This document shows positions 8,029 to 16,712 of a stretch of DNA of 42,769 nucleotides, one piece after another. A model generated the notes under the pieces. That model ran no database searches and was not told the origin of the DNA. It worked only from the letters and a program-made list of their open reading frames with translations. This stretch comes from Christensenellaceae bacterium (GTDB lineage: Bacteria; Bacillota; Clostridia; Christensenellales; Aristaeellaceae), in the NCBI GenBank assembly GCA_012837835.1, contig DUQK01000024.1, positions 1 to 42,769 on the forward strand, written 5' to 3'. Position 1 is the first letter of the stretch; every line of letters begins with the position of its first letter. Both the position numbers and the translations under genes were made by a program.

Positions 8029-8516
8029 GGAGATACAAGCAGCCTTCTATCACGAGTGGGTATTTCAAAGATAACGCCGTCTTGCTTATAACGTTTAAGT
8101 ATAAACGATGTAGAGGTTGCGGTAACAAAATCAATAACACTTAGTTTCTCGCTTACAAAAAGTGCAAGCTCCTTAAGTGTAGGCGCTTCGGCTAATATAA
8201 GCAGATCATACATACCGCTCACAAGAAATACGCTGCGTACTTCCTCATACTGGTATATGTTTTTAGCTATTGTATCAAAGCCCTCTTCCTTTTGAGGGGT
8301 AACTTTAACCTCTATTATAGCTTCTACAAACTGCCTGTCGGTCTTGTCCCAGTTTATAACCGGCATATATTTTAGTATTACACCATCTTTTTGCAGCTTG
8401 TCAATCTCTGCTGCTATTTTTACACTGTCTTCCCCCAGCATGACGGATATATCTTCAAGCGGTGTACGACAATCCGCCTTTAGTATATCCAGTACTTTAT
8501 GGCTTAAATTATTCAT
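8025..8516 (-). CDS. Lrp/AsnC-family transcriptional regulator
   Basis: A 163-residue amino-acid-responsive regulator. The N-terminal winged HTH (DILKADCRTPLEDIS, then EIDKLQKDGVILKY) is followed by an AsnC/RAM ligand-binding domain (VEAIIEVKVTP, SVFLVSGMYDLLILAE, FVTATSTSF). Members form octamers or higher assemblies and bind amino acids. It lies between a GntR regulator (two-base gap) and an aminotransferase (4-bp overlap), so it probably controls this operon or the pool of an amino acid made or used by the aminotransferase. AAGGAG precedes the ATG. Confidence 0.92.
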   Translation of the reverse strand: MNNLSHKVLDILKADCRTPLEDISVMLGEDSVKIAAEIDKLQKDGVILKYMPVINWDKTDRQFVEAIIEVKVTPQKEEGFDTIAKNIYQYEEVRSVFLVSGMYDLLILAEAPTLKELALFVSEKLSVIDFVTATSTSFILKRYKQDGVIFEIPTRDRRLLVSP

Positions 8517-8518
8517 AG

Positions 8519-9202
8519 TTACTCCTTGCTGTTTTTTCTTTCCTGCACTGCCTGCAAACAGGTTTCCTTGCTTTCCTCAAGGTGTTGTTTTATAAGCCCT
8601 GACAGCCCATCAACATCTCTTTCAATAAGCAGATTCACCATGTGATGATGTTCCTCATGCGCATTTGAACGCCTTACTATGCTTGCAATGGTAACCTCTG
8701 AAAAGCGGATAATATAATCCTCTTGGCTGTCTATAGCCCTTAGTATGCGCTTTTTATCGGAGATATGCTCAAGTGTCCTATGAAATTCCCTGTTTTGCAC
8801 AGCGAGAGCCTTTACATCCTGATTGTTCTGGCTTACGTCCATTCTTAGCAGTATTTCCCTAAGTTTTTCAATATGCTCATCGTTTACGTTTTCTACCATT
8901 GAAGGGACAATAAGCATCATAAGAGCGTTGCGTATCATGAAGATTTCTTCTATATCATCTAAAGTAAAAGCGGAAACCGTAACGCCCTTTCTCTCTCTAT
9001 ATTCCACAAGACCGTCCTGCTCAAGGCGTCTTAACGCCTCTCTAAGCGGCGTCCTGCTGATATGGAGCTTTTTTGAATATTGGGTTTCGATAATACGGGT
9101 ACCTACGGGTATTTCCCCCATTATTATGGCGTGCTTAAGGGTTTCATAAGCCTGTTCTCTTATAGCTTTGCTCGCCTTTACCTGTTCAACTTCAGCTTTC
9201 AA
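8519..9202 (-). CDS. GntR-family regulator, FadR/FCD subfamily
   Basis: A DNA-binding regulator of about 227 residues. A winged HTH (AYETLKHAIIMGEIPVGTRI, SRTPLREALRRLEQDGLV) is joined to an all-helical FCD effector domain (EIFMIRNALM, NREFHRTLEHIS, EEHHHMVNLLIERD) of the type that binds carboxylic acids, often with a metal held by Asp/His residues. I chose the TTG at 9202, seven bases after GGGAGG, over the ATG at 9250, which falls inside the promoter and has no ribosome binding site. It is the first gene of the five-gene unit ending at 4836, and a palindrome over its own -10 box suggests autoregulation. Confidence 0.9.
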   Translation of the reverse strand: MKAEVEQVKASKAIREQAYETLKHAIIMGEIPVGTRIIETQYSKKLHISRTPLREALRRLEQDGLVEYRERKGVTVSAFTLDDIEEIFMIRNALMMLIVPSMVENVNDEHIEKLREILLRMDVSQNNQDVKALAVQNREFHRTLEHISDKKRILRAIDSQEDYIIRFSEVTIASIVRRSNAHEEHHHMVNLLIERDVDGLSGLIKQHLEESKETCLQAVQERKNSKE

Positions 9203-9219
9203 TAAAACACCTCCCTTCT

Positions 9220-9235
9220 GGGTTAAATAATACCC
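9220..9235. promoter_or_regulatory. Palindromic candidate operator over the gntR -10 box
   Basis: GGGT (9220-9223) and ACCC (9232-9235) form a palindrome with an AT-rich eight-base centre. It covers the -10 hexamer at 9227-9232. Symmetric GT/AC half-sites are typical of FadR-type operators, but there is only one copy to judge from. Confidence 0.4.
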
Positions 9236-9255
9236 CGTGAAATAGAGCATGTCAA
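9227..9255 (-). promoter_or_regulatory. Promoter of the gntR-lrp-aminotransferase unit
   Basis: A perfect TTGACA (9250-9255) is exactly 17 bases from TATTAT (9227-9232) on the minus strand. The TGA inside the -35 box is the stop codon of truB. This makes the downstream five genes separable from the nusA-infB operon. Confidence 0.75.
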
Positions 9256-10121
9256 GAAATCATAGCATAAACTAGCCTAGAGCGTAGCATATTTCCATCT
9301 ACATAGCCTATGCCTATAAACTCATCGTCTATGTATACGCGGTAATTTCCACCTGTTTTAATTGTTTCATAAATCTCCGCAAGCGGTATTGCAACTCCAT
9401 TTAAAAGTTTTTTTGAATATATTTGAGGAAATACAAGCTTTGGCATATGACATAATAGGCTATCTGCAGACAAAAGTTTAAAGCTTTCGTTTTCAATCTC
9501 TTGCATGGTACAGGCTTCATCCATATGCATATGCCCGACAGATTCCCTTATAAGTATGTTCATATGTGCTGCGGAACCTAAAAACTCTCCCAAATCATGG
9601 CAGAGTGTTCTAATATATGTACCCTTTCCGCAGGAAATACGTATAAAAAAAGAATTTTCACTGTTTTGTGAAACAATATCAATAGAATCTATTACTACTC
9701 GCCTTGGCTTTCTTGCAACGCTTTGCCCTGCCCTAGCTAAATCGTAAAGGCGTTTACCGTCTTTTTTAAGCGCTGAATACATGGGCGGTATCTGCTGTAT
9801 TTCGCCAGTAAAATTAGGCAGCACTTTTTTAAGTTCGTCAATGCACGGGATATTTTCGCTTACGGAAATAACTTGTCCCTGTGCGTCCTGCGTATCCGTG
9901 GCTGTGCCAAATACTATTTCCGCAAGATAAACCTTGTTAAAATCTGCTATATAGTTAAAAAGCCTTGTACCCCTGCCTATAAGAAGCGGCAGCACACCCG
10001 CGGCTTCAGGATCCAGCGTGCCGGCATGCCCAACCTTTAATTTAAGCCTTCTTTTAACAAATGACACCGCCCCGGCGCTAGTAATGCCCGGCGGTTTAAA
10101 TAGGTTTATAACGCCATTCAC
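9252..10121 (-). CDS. truB: tRNA pseudouridine(55) synthase
   Basis: TruB converts uridine 55 in the T-loop of tRNAs to pseudouridine. At 289 residues it has the normal length. The family start GVINLFKPPGITS and the catalytic motif GHAGTLDPEAAG (Asp37) are clear, followed by GKGTYIRTLCHDLG. A C-terminal PUA-like region follows from about 215. The start is GTG at 10121, overlapping the nrnA stop as GTGA. Its own stop codon lies within the -35 box of the next promoter. Confidence 0.97.
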   Translation of the reverse strand: MNGVINLFKPPGITSAGAVSFVKRRLKLKVGHAGTLDPEAAGVLPLLIGRGTRLFNYIADFNKVYLAEIVFGTATDTQDAQGQVISVSENIPCIDELKKVLPNFTGEIQQIPPMYSALKKDGKRLYDLARAGQSVARKPRRVVIDSIDIVSQNSENSFFIRISCGKGTYIRTLCHDLGEFLGSAAHMNILIRESVGHMHMDEACTMQEIENESFKLLSADSLLCHMPKLVFPQIYSKKLLNGVAIPLAEIYETIKTGGNYRVYIDDEFIGIGYVDGNMLRSRLVYAMIS

Positions 10122-11089
10122 GCTTTTAGCATTGCCTCCATAGCTGTATCCATACTTTCAAGCGCCTTATCCATGCTGTTTTCTATTGTACAGCCCGCAG
10201 CCAACATATGCCCGCCTCCGCCAAATTGCTCGGCAACACTTGAAACATCATAGGGTTTAAGGCAGCGCAGGTTAAACTTTATGCCGTCCTTTGTTTCAGT
10301 AGCAAGATATGCTGCTTCAACACCGTGTATGTATAGCCCAAGGTTTACTATACCATCAGCTTCTTCTAGTTTTGCATTATTGTTTAAAAAATCCTCTTTC
10401 AAAAGGCACATTGCGGATAGCCTTCCCCCGGCTTTTATTTTAAGTGAAGTAAGGGCAGAACCTATCATACGTATATTACCTAAACTTTTAAGTAGATGCA
10501 ATTGCTGCGCATTTGCGGCTATATCAAGCCCTGCACGCATAAGCTGCGCCATCTGGTCAAAGGTTTCGTCTGTAACCGAAGGAAAACAAAAATTACCGGT
10601 ATCGCCGCTTATTGCTGTATATAGGTAGGTTGCAATATCCTTATCTATATTAGCTCCCAATTCCTTAGCCAGCCTAAACACAAGCATACCCGTTGCGGCA
10701 ACTGAGCTATCCACAAGATTAATATCCGCAAAAAAACTATTAGTTGCGTGATGATCCATCTGCATGCTTTTTTTGGCATTTTTAAGTATATCAAAACAGC
10801 TCCCAAGCCGTCCTTCATCTGAAACATCAAGCGCAATTGCTATATAATCTTTATTATTTGATGTCTGCGGGGTACTTATCTCTTCCCAATTGGGAAGGAA
10901 TTTAAGCGAACCCGGCACCGGGTCTTGACAGAACACTTTTACATTCTTACCCATACGCCTTAGCATAAGCATAAGCGCAAGGGAAGAGCCTATGGCATCG
11001 CCATCCGGCTGTATATGAATTAATATTGCAATATTTGAAGCTACTAAAAGCTCCTCGGCTATTTTAGATAATGTTGTCGTCTTCTCCAC
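10118..11089 (-). CDS. nrnA: DHH-family phosphoesterase, NrnA-type nanoRNase/pAp phosphatase
   Basis: A manganese-dependent DHH/DHHA1 phosphoesterase of 323 residues. NrnA degrades very short RNAs and dephosphorylates 3'-phosphoadenosine 5'-phosphate. The motifs seen are HIQPDGDAIGSSLAL, ALDVSDEGRLG and MDHHAT in the DHH domain, and the DHHA1 glycine motif GGGGHMLAAG near the C-terminus. The start is GTG at 11089 with GGAGGAAAGCC before it, overlapping the rbfA end by 26 bases. The rbfA-nrnA-truB position is the usual one in Firmicutes. Confidence 0.93.
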   Translation of the reverse strand: MEKTTTLSKIAEELLVASNIAILIHIQPDGDAIGSSLALMLMLRRMGKNVKVFCQDPVPGSLKFLPNWEEISTPQTSNNKDYIAIALDVSDEGRLGSCFDILKNAKKSMQMDHHATNSFFADINLVDSSVAATGMLVFRLAKELGANIDKDIATYLYTAISGDTGNFCFPSVTDETFDQMAQLMRAGLDIAANAQQLHLLKSLGNIRMIGSALTSLKIKAGGRLSAMCLLKEDFLNNNAKLEEADGIVNLGLYIHGVEAAYLATETKDGIKFNLRCLKPYDVSSVAEQFGGGGHMLAAGCTIENSMDKALESMDTAMEAMLKA

Positions 11090-11444
11090 GGCTTTCCTCC
11101 TGCGCTTTTAATACCTCATCTATTCTGTGGTTCATATATATACCGTACTCTATGTTTTTATCCAGCACGAAATGAATTTCCGGGGTATAGCGCAGCTGAA
11201 GCCTTCTGCCAAGTTCATTCCTTATAAAGCCTGCGGCTTTTTCAAGAGCCTGAATAAAGGGTTTTTCAAATTCTTCCTCAAGTACGCTTACATACACCTT
11301 TGCATGGCGCAAATCACGCGTTACATCAGCGCGGGTTACGGCAAAGGTTCCTCTTATGCGGGGATCGCGCATATCCTCACGAATAATCTCATCTATAATT
11401 CTTCTTGTTTCTTCTGAAATTTTATTTACTCTATAATTAACCAT
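11064..11444 (-). CDS. rbfA: 30S ribosome-binding factor A
   Basis: RbfA is a KH-fold protein that matures the 5' end of 16S rRNA and the 30S subunit. The N-terminal [18 protein letters not shown], then MRDPRIRGTFAVTRADVTRDLRHAKVYVSV and FIRNELGRRLQLRYTPEIHF, are typical. I use the ATG at 11444, which overlaps the infB stop as TAATG; an upstream in-frame start at 11480 would lie inside infB and was rejected. The product is 126 residues. A Glu/Asp-rich tail follows the KH domain. Confidence 0.96.
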   Translation of the reverse strand: MVNYRVNKISEETRRIIDEIIREDMRDPRIRGTFAVTRADVTRDLRHAKVYVSVLEEEFEKPFIQALEKAAGFIRNELGRRLQLRYTPEIHFVLDKNIEYGIYMNHRIDEVLKAQEESRGEDDNII

Positions 11445-14104
11445 TATTTCTTTTCTTCTACCTCTGTTAATACGAAGCATTCTATTACATCGTCGTTTTT
11501 AATGTCGTTGTAGTTTTCAAGACCCACGCCGCATTCGTAGCCTTCGTTTACCTCACGCACGTCGTCCTTATAACGGCGGAGCGATGAAAGCCTTCCCTCG
11601 TAAATTACCACATTATCGCGCAGCAGACGTACAGAGGCATTACGCTGTAATTTACCGTCTGTTATGTAGCAGCCGGCTATGGTGCCAGCGCCCGTTACCT
11701 TAAAGGTATTACGCACCTCAGCATGACCGAGTATCTTTTCTCTAAGCTCAGGCTCAAGCATGCCTTTCATGGCACGCTCAACATCTTCTATCGCCTGATA
11801 GATTACGCGGTACAGCCTTATATCAACCTCTTCAGCTTCTGCGGTTTCCCTAGCATTATTATCGGGGCGCACATTAAAGCCTATAATAACGGCATTAAAT
11901 GCAGAGGCAAGGTTTACATCGTCCGTACTTATTGCGCCAACACCGCTATGGAGTATTTTAATCTGCACTTCGTCGGTTGACAGCTTTTCAAGTGCCTGCC
12001 TTACAGCTTCAGTTGAGCCCTGCACATCAGCCTTTATTATAAGGTTGAGGGTTTCCATCTTGCCCTCGGATATGGTTGCAAACAGGTTATCAAGCGATAC
12101 CTTGGAAGACGCCTGCAAGCGCTCTGAGCGCATCTTTTCGCGGCGCTCCGCAGCAACTTGTCGGGTGAGTCTTTCATCTTCTACGGCATAAAGTTCATCG
12201 CCGGCATCAGGAACTTCGGAGAAACCTGCAATTTCAACAGGCATAGACGGACCTGCGCTTTCCACCCTTTCGCCTCTATCATTATTTAGCGCTCTTACCC
12301 TGCCTGAAGTATGACCTGCTACAACATAATCCCCAACGCGAAGCGTTCCGTTTTGCAGCAGCACGGTAGCAAGCGGACCGCGGTTTTTATCCAGCTTAGC
12401 TTCAACAATAATACCGCGCGCAAGCCTATCGGGATTGGCTTTAAGCTGCAGCATTTCCGCTTGGAGGAGTATCATCTCAAGCAGATGGTCAACACCTTCG
12501 CCCGTAAGCGCGCTTAGCGGTACCATAATAGTGTCTCCACCCCATTCCTCGGGTATAAGCTCATATGCTGTTAAATCCTGCTTAATGCGCTCAGGGTTTG
12601 CGGTGGGCTTATCCATTTTATTTATTGCAATAATAATCGGTACTTTTGCCGCTTTTGCGTGGTTTATGGCTTCAACCGTCTGGGGCATAACGCCGTCATC
12701 GGCAGCTACTACAAGTACCGCAATATCGGTAGACTGCGCTCCCCTTGCACGCATGGCAGTAAAGGCTTCGTGCCCCGGGGTATCTAGGAAGGTAATTTTT
12801 TCTCCCTCTACATCTACTGTATATGCACCTATATGCTGGGTAATACCACCCGCTTCTGTTGATGTAACCCTAGACTGACGGATATAATCAAGCAAGGATG
12901 TCTTGCCGTGGTCTACATGACCCATGATAGTAATGACCGGCGGTCTTTTTACAAGATCCTCTTCCTTATCCTCTTCTTGAGTTTCGGTTAGAAGCACTTC
13001 TTCTGCAGATTTTTCAAGCTTCATTTCAAGCTCTATGTCAAATTCGGAGCAGACGAGCGATGCGGTGTCAAAATCAAGCTCGCTGTTTATATTTGCAACA
13101 AGCCCAAGTAAAAGCAGTTTTTTAAGTATTTCGCCTGCAGGCTTGCCTATGCGCTCAGTTAAATCCTTTACGGTAATAGTTTCGGCAGTCATATGGGCTT
13201 TTTCAATTTTTATGGGCGCCATAAGCTGCTGTGCGGAGGGTTTTTTAACTCTGCTCTTCCTGCCGCCGCGCACCCTATCATCGTCAAAGCCGCTGTATTT
13301 GCTGCTCTTATTTAACATGCTCTGACGTTTGCTCTTGCTTACGCGCTCAGGGTCACGTCTGCGGCTATAGGATTTTTTGTTTGGGTCGTAGTTGCTTACC
13401 TTATCCTTTTCTATGGTAGGCATGAGTATATCTTCCTGCACCTGCGGCTTTCTGCTTCGGGAATAAGTGCGCTCACCAGTCTGCTTTGGAGGCCTTGCAG
13501 TTTCCTGCCTGTCCTTAGCTTGAAGCTGTTGATATGGCTGCGTACGCCTTGGCGCGGGAGCAGGTTTTTCCTGCGCCGGTTTTGCACTTCTTTGCTGCCT
13601 TTGTTCAACGCTTGGCTTAACCTGCCTTTGTTCGAGTCTAGGCTGTACTTGTCTTTCAGGCTTTTGAGCTTCCACCTTTGCCTTAGGTTGTACAGGTTTT
13701 TCTGCGACAGGCTTAATAGGCTCTTCCTTAACCAAAACGGGTTCTGCGGGGGTTTCTATGGTAGGAACAGCCGCTTCAGCCGGAGCCTTCTTTTCCTCTA
13801 CAGGAGCTTCTTCTTTTACTGCCTGCGCCTGCTCCGCCGCAGCGGATATCTCAGATACTAAAGCCTGTTCTTCTTCGTCCAGCATGGTCCAAGCCTTAGT
13901 CTGGTTGCGTATAAGCTCCTGATGTTCAAGGTTTTTAATTCTGGCGCGTTCTTCCTCTTCTTTTCTTATAAACATGCTCTCCTGCTGTTTAAGCACTTGC
14001 AAGAGCATACTTGCATTGCGTTTAATACGCTCCGTTTCTGCAAGTACAACCCCCGAACGCTGATTCAGCTCTCTGGTAGCTTCGTTCATATTCATCTTAG
14101 CCAT
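11444..14104 (-). CDS. infB: Translation initiation factor IF-2
   Basis: IF-2 is the GTPase that brings initiator tRNA to the 30S subunit and promotes subunit joining. At 886 residues it has a long N-terminus: a predicted coiled coil at about 1-90, an Ala/Glu/Pro/Lys/Gln-rich linker at 90-290, and an IF2_N helical module at about 307-358. The G domain starts near 388 with GHVDHGKT (395-402), DTPGHEAF and NKMD, followed by the beta-barrel domains and C2 ([18 protein letters not shown]). I see only one IF2_N module; the first 90 residues do not look like one. The ATG overlaps the ylxQ end by 8 bases. Confidence 0.97.
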   Translation of the reverse strand: MAKMNMNEATRELNQRSGVVLAETERIKRNASMLLQVLKQQESMFIRKEEEERARIKNLEHQELIRNQTKAWTMLDEEEQALVSEISAAAEQAQAVKEEAPVEEKKAPAEAAVPTIETPAEPVLVKEEPIKPVAEKPVQPKAKVEAQKPERQVQPRLEQRQVKPSVEQRQQRSAKPAQEKPAPAPRRTQPYQQLQAKDRQETARPPKQTGERTYSRSRKPQVQEDILMPTIEKDKVSNYDPNKKSYSRRRDPERVSKSKRQSMLNKSSKYSGFDDDRVRGGRKSRVKKPSAQQLMAPIKIEKAHMTAETITVKDLTERIGKPAGEILKKLLLLGLVANINSELDFDTASLVCSEFDIELEMKLEKSAEEVLLTETQEEDKEEDLVKRPPVITIMGHVDHGKTSLLDYIRQSRVTSTEAGGITQHIGAYTVDVEGEKITFLDTPGHEAFTAMRARGAQSTDIAVLVVAADDGVMPQTVEAINHAKAAKVPIIIAINKMDKPTANPERIKQDLTAYELIPEEWGGDTIMVPLSALTGEGVDHLLEMILLQAEMLQLKANPDRLARGIIVEAKLDKNRGPLATVLLQNGTLRVGDYVVAGHTSGRVRALNNDRGERVESAGPSMPVEIAGFSEVPDAGDELYAVEDERLTRQVAAERREKMRSERLQASSKVSLDNLFATISEGKMETLNLIIKADVQGSTEAVRQALEKLSTDEVQIKILHSGVGAISTDDVNLASAFNAVIIGFNVRPDNNARETAEAEEVDIRLYRVIYQAIEDVERAMKGMLEPELREKILGHAEVRNTFKVTGAGTIAGCYITDGKLQRNASVRLLRDNVVIYEGRLSSLRRYKDDVREVNEGYECGVGLENYNDIKNDDVIECFVLTEVEEKK

Positions 14105-14444
14105 CGTTTCTTACCCCCGTATTAGTTACCGAAGAAAATGTTTTAAGCCCTCCGGTGTGTTTTTTAATTTCATCGCTCAGATTGCCCTTAGGCAACGCAA
14201 GCACCTTTAAGTCCGCCTTTCCGGTCGCCCTTCCGAGCAAGTTTTCGCTAACTATGTAAAGCGGAACATTGTAGTAATTGCAGCTGTTTATCATGCGTTT
14301 TTCTGCATTTTTTGATGCACTGCTATCTATAAACGCAATGGATGCCTTGTTGCTTCTTATAAGCTCTACCGCTTTTGAAAGCCCTAGGCTTACAGCGCCC
14401 TGCCTTAGCGCAAGACCTACTAAGCCGGAAATTTTACTTTCCAC
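14097..14444 (-). CDS. ylxQ: L7Ae-family RNA-binding protein YlxQ
   Basis: A small protein of the L7Ae/L30e/S12e fold that binds kink-turn-like RNA. The features are [15 protein letters not shown], then [26 protein letters not shown] and a C-terminal [13 protein letters not shown] set the start at GTG (14444), directly after AGGAGGTACGG, giving 115 residues; the longer reading from 14468 has no such site. It overlaps ylxR by 11 bases and infB by 8, the usual arrangement in Firmicutes. Confidence 0.9.
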   Translation of the reverse strand: MESKISGLVGLALRQGAVSLGLSKAVELIRSNKASIAFIDSSASKNAEKRMINSCNYYNVPLYIVSENLLGRATGKADLKVLALPKGNLSDEIKKHTGGLKTFSSVTNTGVRNDG

Positions 14445-14709
14445 CCGTACCTCCTGCAGCGTTTTCAATAAGAGTCTGCTTTATTTCGTCCGGCACATTA
14501 GCATCAAGCGCCCTTTCAAGCTGCCTTCGCTTTATGGCGTTTTGTATGCATTCTATCTTATTGCACACATAGGCTCCCCTGCCGTTTTTCTTGCCCCTAT
14601 CATCTATGCTTATTTCACCTTCAGGCGATCGCACAACGCGTATTAGCTCTCTTTTTGGAGTCATCTCCCGACAGGCTACGCACATACGCATTGGAATTTT
14701 TTTTGCCAT
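14434..14709 (-). CDS. rnpM: YlxR/RnpM RNase P modulator
   Basis: A 91-residue RNA-binding protein (DUF448). The MRMCVACREMTPKRELIRVVR block with the CxxC pair, the GRGAYVCN motif and the C-terminal RRQLERAL helix are family hallmarks. In Bacillus, YlxR (RnpM) has been reported to bind and modulate RNase P. The ATG at 14709 overlaps the nusA stop as TGATG, implying coupled translation. Confidence 0.94.
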   Translation of the reverse strand: MAKKIPMRMCVACREMTPKRELIRVVRSPEGEISIDDRGKKNGRGAYVCNKIECIQNAIKRRQLERALDANVPDEIKQTLIENAAGGTGGK

Positions 14710-15908
14710 CAAAAATCGCCTTCCATACCGCCGCTAAAATCCGCAAATTCGGCAGAGTCATCATAATATTCCTGCTCAGTATAATCTTCCCAGTCCTGCG
14801 GTTCATCATCAAATACCATGCCGGGGTCTATGCCCTGTTCCTCAAACAGCTCCTGAATTTGCGTTTCGGATTTAATATCTATCTTCCAGCTTGTAAGTTT
14901 TGCCGCAAGGCGGGTGTTCTGCCCTTCCTTGCCTATGGCAAGAGATAGCTGCTGGTCCGGAACCACTACCCGGCATATTTTTTCTTCTTCTGAAATAAAT
15001 ACGCTCATTACATGCGCGGGGTTTAGGGCGTTTGCAACAAATTCCGCCGGGTCGGGAGACCATTTAATAATATCTATCTTTTCGTTCTTAAGTTCGTTTA
15101 CTACCTTTTCTACCCTCATTCCGCGGGGTCCAACGCACGCGCCAACAGGGTCTATTAGCGGGTCTGTAGAATATACCGCAATTTTTGTGCGGCTGCCCGC
15201 TTCCCTTGCAAGCGACCTTATTTGCACTATTCCCTTTGCTATTTCGGGCACTTCCATTTCAAAAAGCCGCTTTACAAGCCCGGGATGCACCCTTGAAACA
15301 TATACCTGCGGGTTGCGGCTGCCATCCAGCCTTGCGCCATGAACCTTAAGCACATATACCTTTATATGGTCGCCTTCTCTATATACTTCGCCGGGCATAA
15401 ATTCACTACTTTCCATTATGCCCTCGGTTCTGCCAAGCTCTACAAATACGGCTTTAGGCTCTACCCTTTGTACTATTGCGGTTAGTATTTCCTGCTCTTT
15501 CTCTATATATTCCTCGTATATTTTGCCGCGCTCGGCTTCCCTTATGCGCTGAACTAACATCTGCTTCGCGGTTTGCGCTGCAACTCTACCAAAATCATCA
15601 GGCGTTACATCTATTTCAACTATATCGTCAAGGTGATAATCGCTCCTTATAGCGTGCGCTTCTTGAAGGGTAATTTGCGTTTCCGGGTCTTCAACCTCTT
15701 CAACAACCACCTTACGTGCAAAAACCTGCACGCCCTCTTTCCTTGTTAGGCGCACAGTAAGGTTTTGAGTGCTTTGCACTTGGTTGTTTCTACGGTATGC
15801 GGCTTTTAGCGCATCCTCAATGGTGTTGATAAGTATAGCTTCGTCGATATCCTTTTCGCGCGCTAGGGCGGAAATTGCGTCTATTATGTCTATTTTTTTG
15901 CCTTTCAT
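14709..15908 (-). CDS. nusA: Transcription termination/antitermination factor NusA
   Basis: NusA binds RNA polymerase and nascent RNA and controls pausing, termination and antitermination. The order is an N-terminal polymerase-binding domain (DIIDAISALAREKDI), an S1 domain (about 130-200, with EPKAVFVELGRTEGIM), then two KH domains (DPVGACVGPRGMRV and LSLAIGKEGQNTRLAAKLT). A short acidic tail rich in Asp, Glu and Tyr ends the 399 residues, without the C-terminal repeats of E. coli NusA, as expected in Firmicutes. Its ribosome binding site GGAGG lies in the last codons of rimP. Confidence 0.98.
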   Translation of the reverse strand: MKGKKIDIIDAISALAREKDIDEAILINTIEDALKAAYRRNNQVQSTQNLTVRLTRKEGVQVFARKVVVEEVEDPETQITLQEAHAIRSDYHLDDIVEIDVTPDDFGRVAAQTAKQMLVQRIREAERGKIYEEYIEKEQEILTAIVQRVEPKAVFVELGRTEGIMESSEFMPGEVYREGDHIKVYVLKVHGARLDGSRNPQVYVSRVHPGLVKRLFEMEVPEIAKGIVQIRSLAREAGSRTKIAVYSTDPLIDPVGACVGPRGMRVEKVVNELKNEKIDIIKWSPDPAEFVANALNPAHVMSVFISEEEKICRVVVPDQQLSLAIGKEGQNTRLAAKLTSWKIDIKSETQIQELFEEQGIDPGMVFDDEPQDWEDYTEQEYYDDSAEFADFSGGMEGDF

Positions 15909-15909
15909 A

Positions 15910-16413
15910 TTAAATTTCCTCCATTTGATTTGTATCCTGTTCCAATGCTTTATTCAATTCTTCCTCTGTAAAATATCTGCGACATAGCGCCATATTACTA
16001 TGGGGGATAGTAAGCTCCTCCCCTGATAGCATAAGGTGATAACCTTCATCATCCAGCTTAATTAAAATAGCCTGAAAAGCCTTTTTGCCATCTAAAGCCT
16101 TGTATAGCTTTACTTCAACAGTTTTTCCTATAACATTTGCAGCGTCCCTAACGGTTTTAATAGGTCTATCAACACCGGGGGAGCATACCTCTAAATAATC
16201 GTAGTTGAACTCCTCTACCTTGCTTGCAACCGCCAAGTGGTAGCGCTCGCAGTCATCAAGGGTGATGCCGCCCGGCTTATCAAGGTATATACGCAAGTAT
16301 ACGCCTGCATGTTCCTTTTCAAATGCGGCTTCAACCAGCTCATACCCCATAGTATCTGCAAGCGTTTTGGCTATGCTATTCAGCTTTTCTTTAGGCTTTT
16401 GTCTTTGTTTCAT
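15910..16413 (-). CDS. rimP: Ribosome maturation factor RimP
   Basis: RimP takes part in 30S maturation. The product is 167 residues from the ATG at 16413, which follows TTGGAGAAAAAT. Visible blocks are GYELVEAAFEKEHAGVYLRIYLDKPGGITLDDCERYH and YLEVCSPGVDRPIKTVRDA, both typical. The same frame stays open upstream to 16524, but those 37 codons are cysteine-rich, resemble nothing in RimP and have no ribosome binding site, so I exclude them. It is the first gene of the nusA-infB operon. Confidence 0.95.
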   Translation of the reverse strand: MKQRQKPKEKLNSIAKTLADTMGYELVEAAFEKEHAGVYLRIYLDKPGGITLDDCERYHLAVASKVEEFNYDYLEVCSPGVDRPIKTVRDAANVIGKTVEVKLYKALDGKKAFQAILIKLDDEGYHLMLSGEELTIPHSNMALCRRYFTEEELNKALEQDTNQMEEI

Positions 16414-16540
16414 ATTTTTCTCCAAATAAAAAGCGGGCAACACCTGCCGGAAAAAGGGTATGCAAAAGCATGCTCCTTGCTCCGTACAGTCCCACTCTTG
16501 GCTAAAACCCTCTTTCTTAAACAATATTCGGGCACAACGA
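16414..16540 (-). promoter_or_regulatory. 5' leader of the rimP-nusA operon
   Basis: About 120 transcribed bases lie between the promoter and rimP. They contain a GCATGC/GCATAC imperfect stem and a CGGCA/TGCCCG stem followed by CTTTTTATTT, which could act as a weak attenuator. I do not recognise a known riboswitch or protein-binding leader. Confidence 0.35.
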
Positions 16541-16541
16541 A

Positions 16542-16570
16542 ATTATAACACATACAAATTGTTTACACAA
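16542..16570 (-). promoter_or_regulatory. Promoter of the rimP-nusA-infB operon
   Basis: TTGTGT (16565-16570) is 17 bases from a perfect TATAAT (16542-16547) on the minus strand, with a TGn extension. Confidence 0.7.
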
Positions 16571-16649
16571 GCAATAGGGGTAAAATGGGATGATTAAAAT
16601 ACAAATACCTGTGCTTAACCTTAAAAACATAAGTTTTCATTAAATATAT

Positions 16650-16678
16650 TTGCAATAAAAGTATAAAAAGTGTATAAT
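16650..16678 (+). promoter_or_regulatory. Promoter of the secreted-protein gene at 16713
   Basis: TTGCAA (16650-16655) is 17 bases from TATAAT (16673-16678). It is divergent from the rimP promoter, and the two are about 80 bases apart. Confidence 0.75.
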
Positions 16679-16712
16679 ATAGCAGATTATGATATAAGGA
16701 GGAGTATCCCAA

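Noticed and set aside
13520-13861. Plus-strand open frame rich in Leu, Phe and Arg opposite infB
   Set aside because: It is the complement of the Pro/Glu/Lys-rich IF-2 linker and has no start signals.
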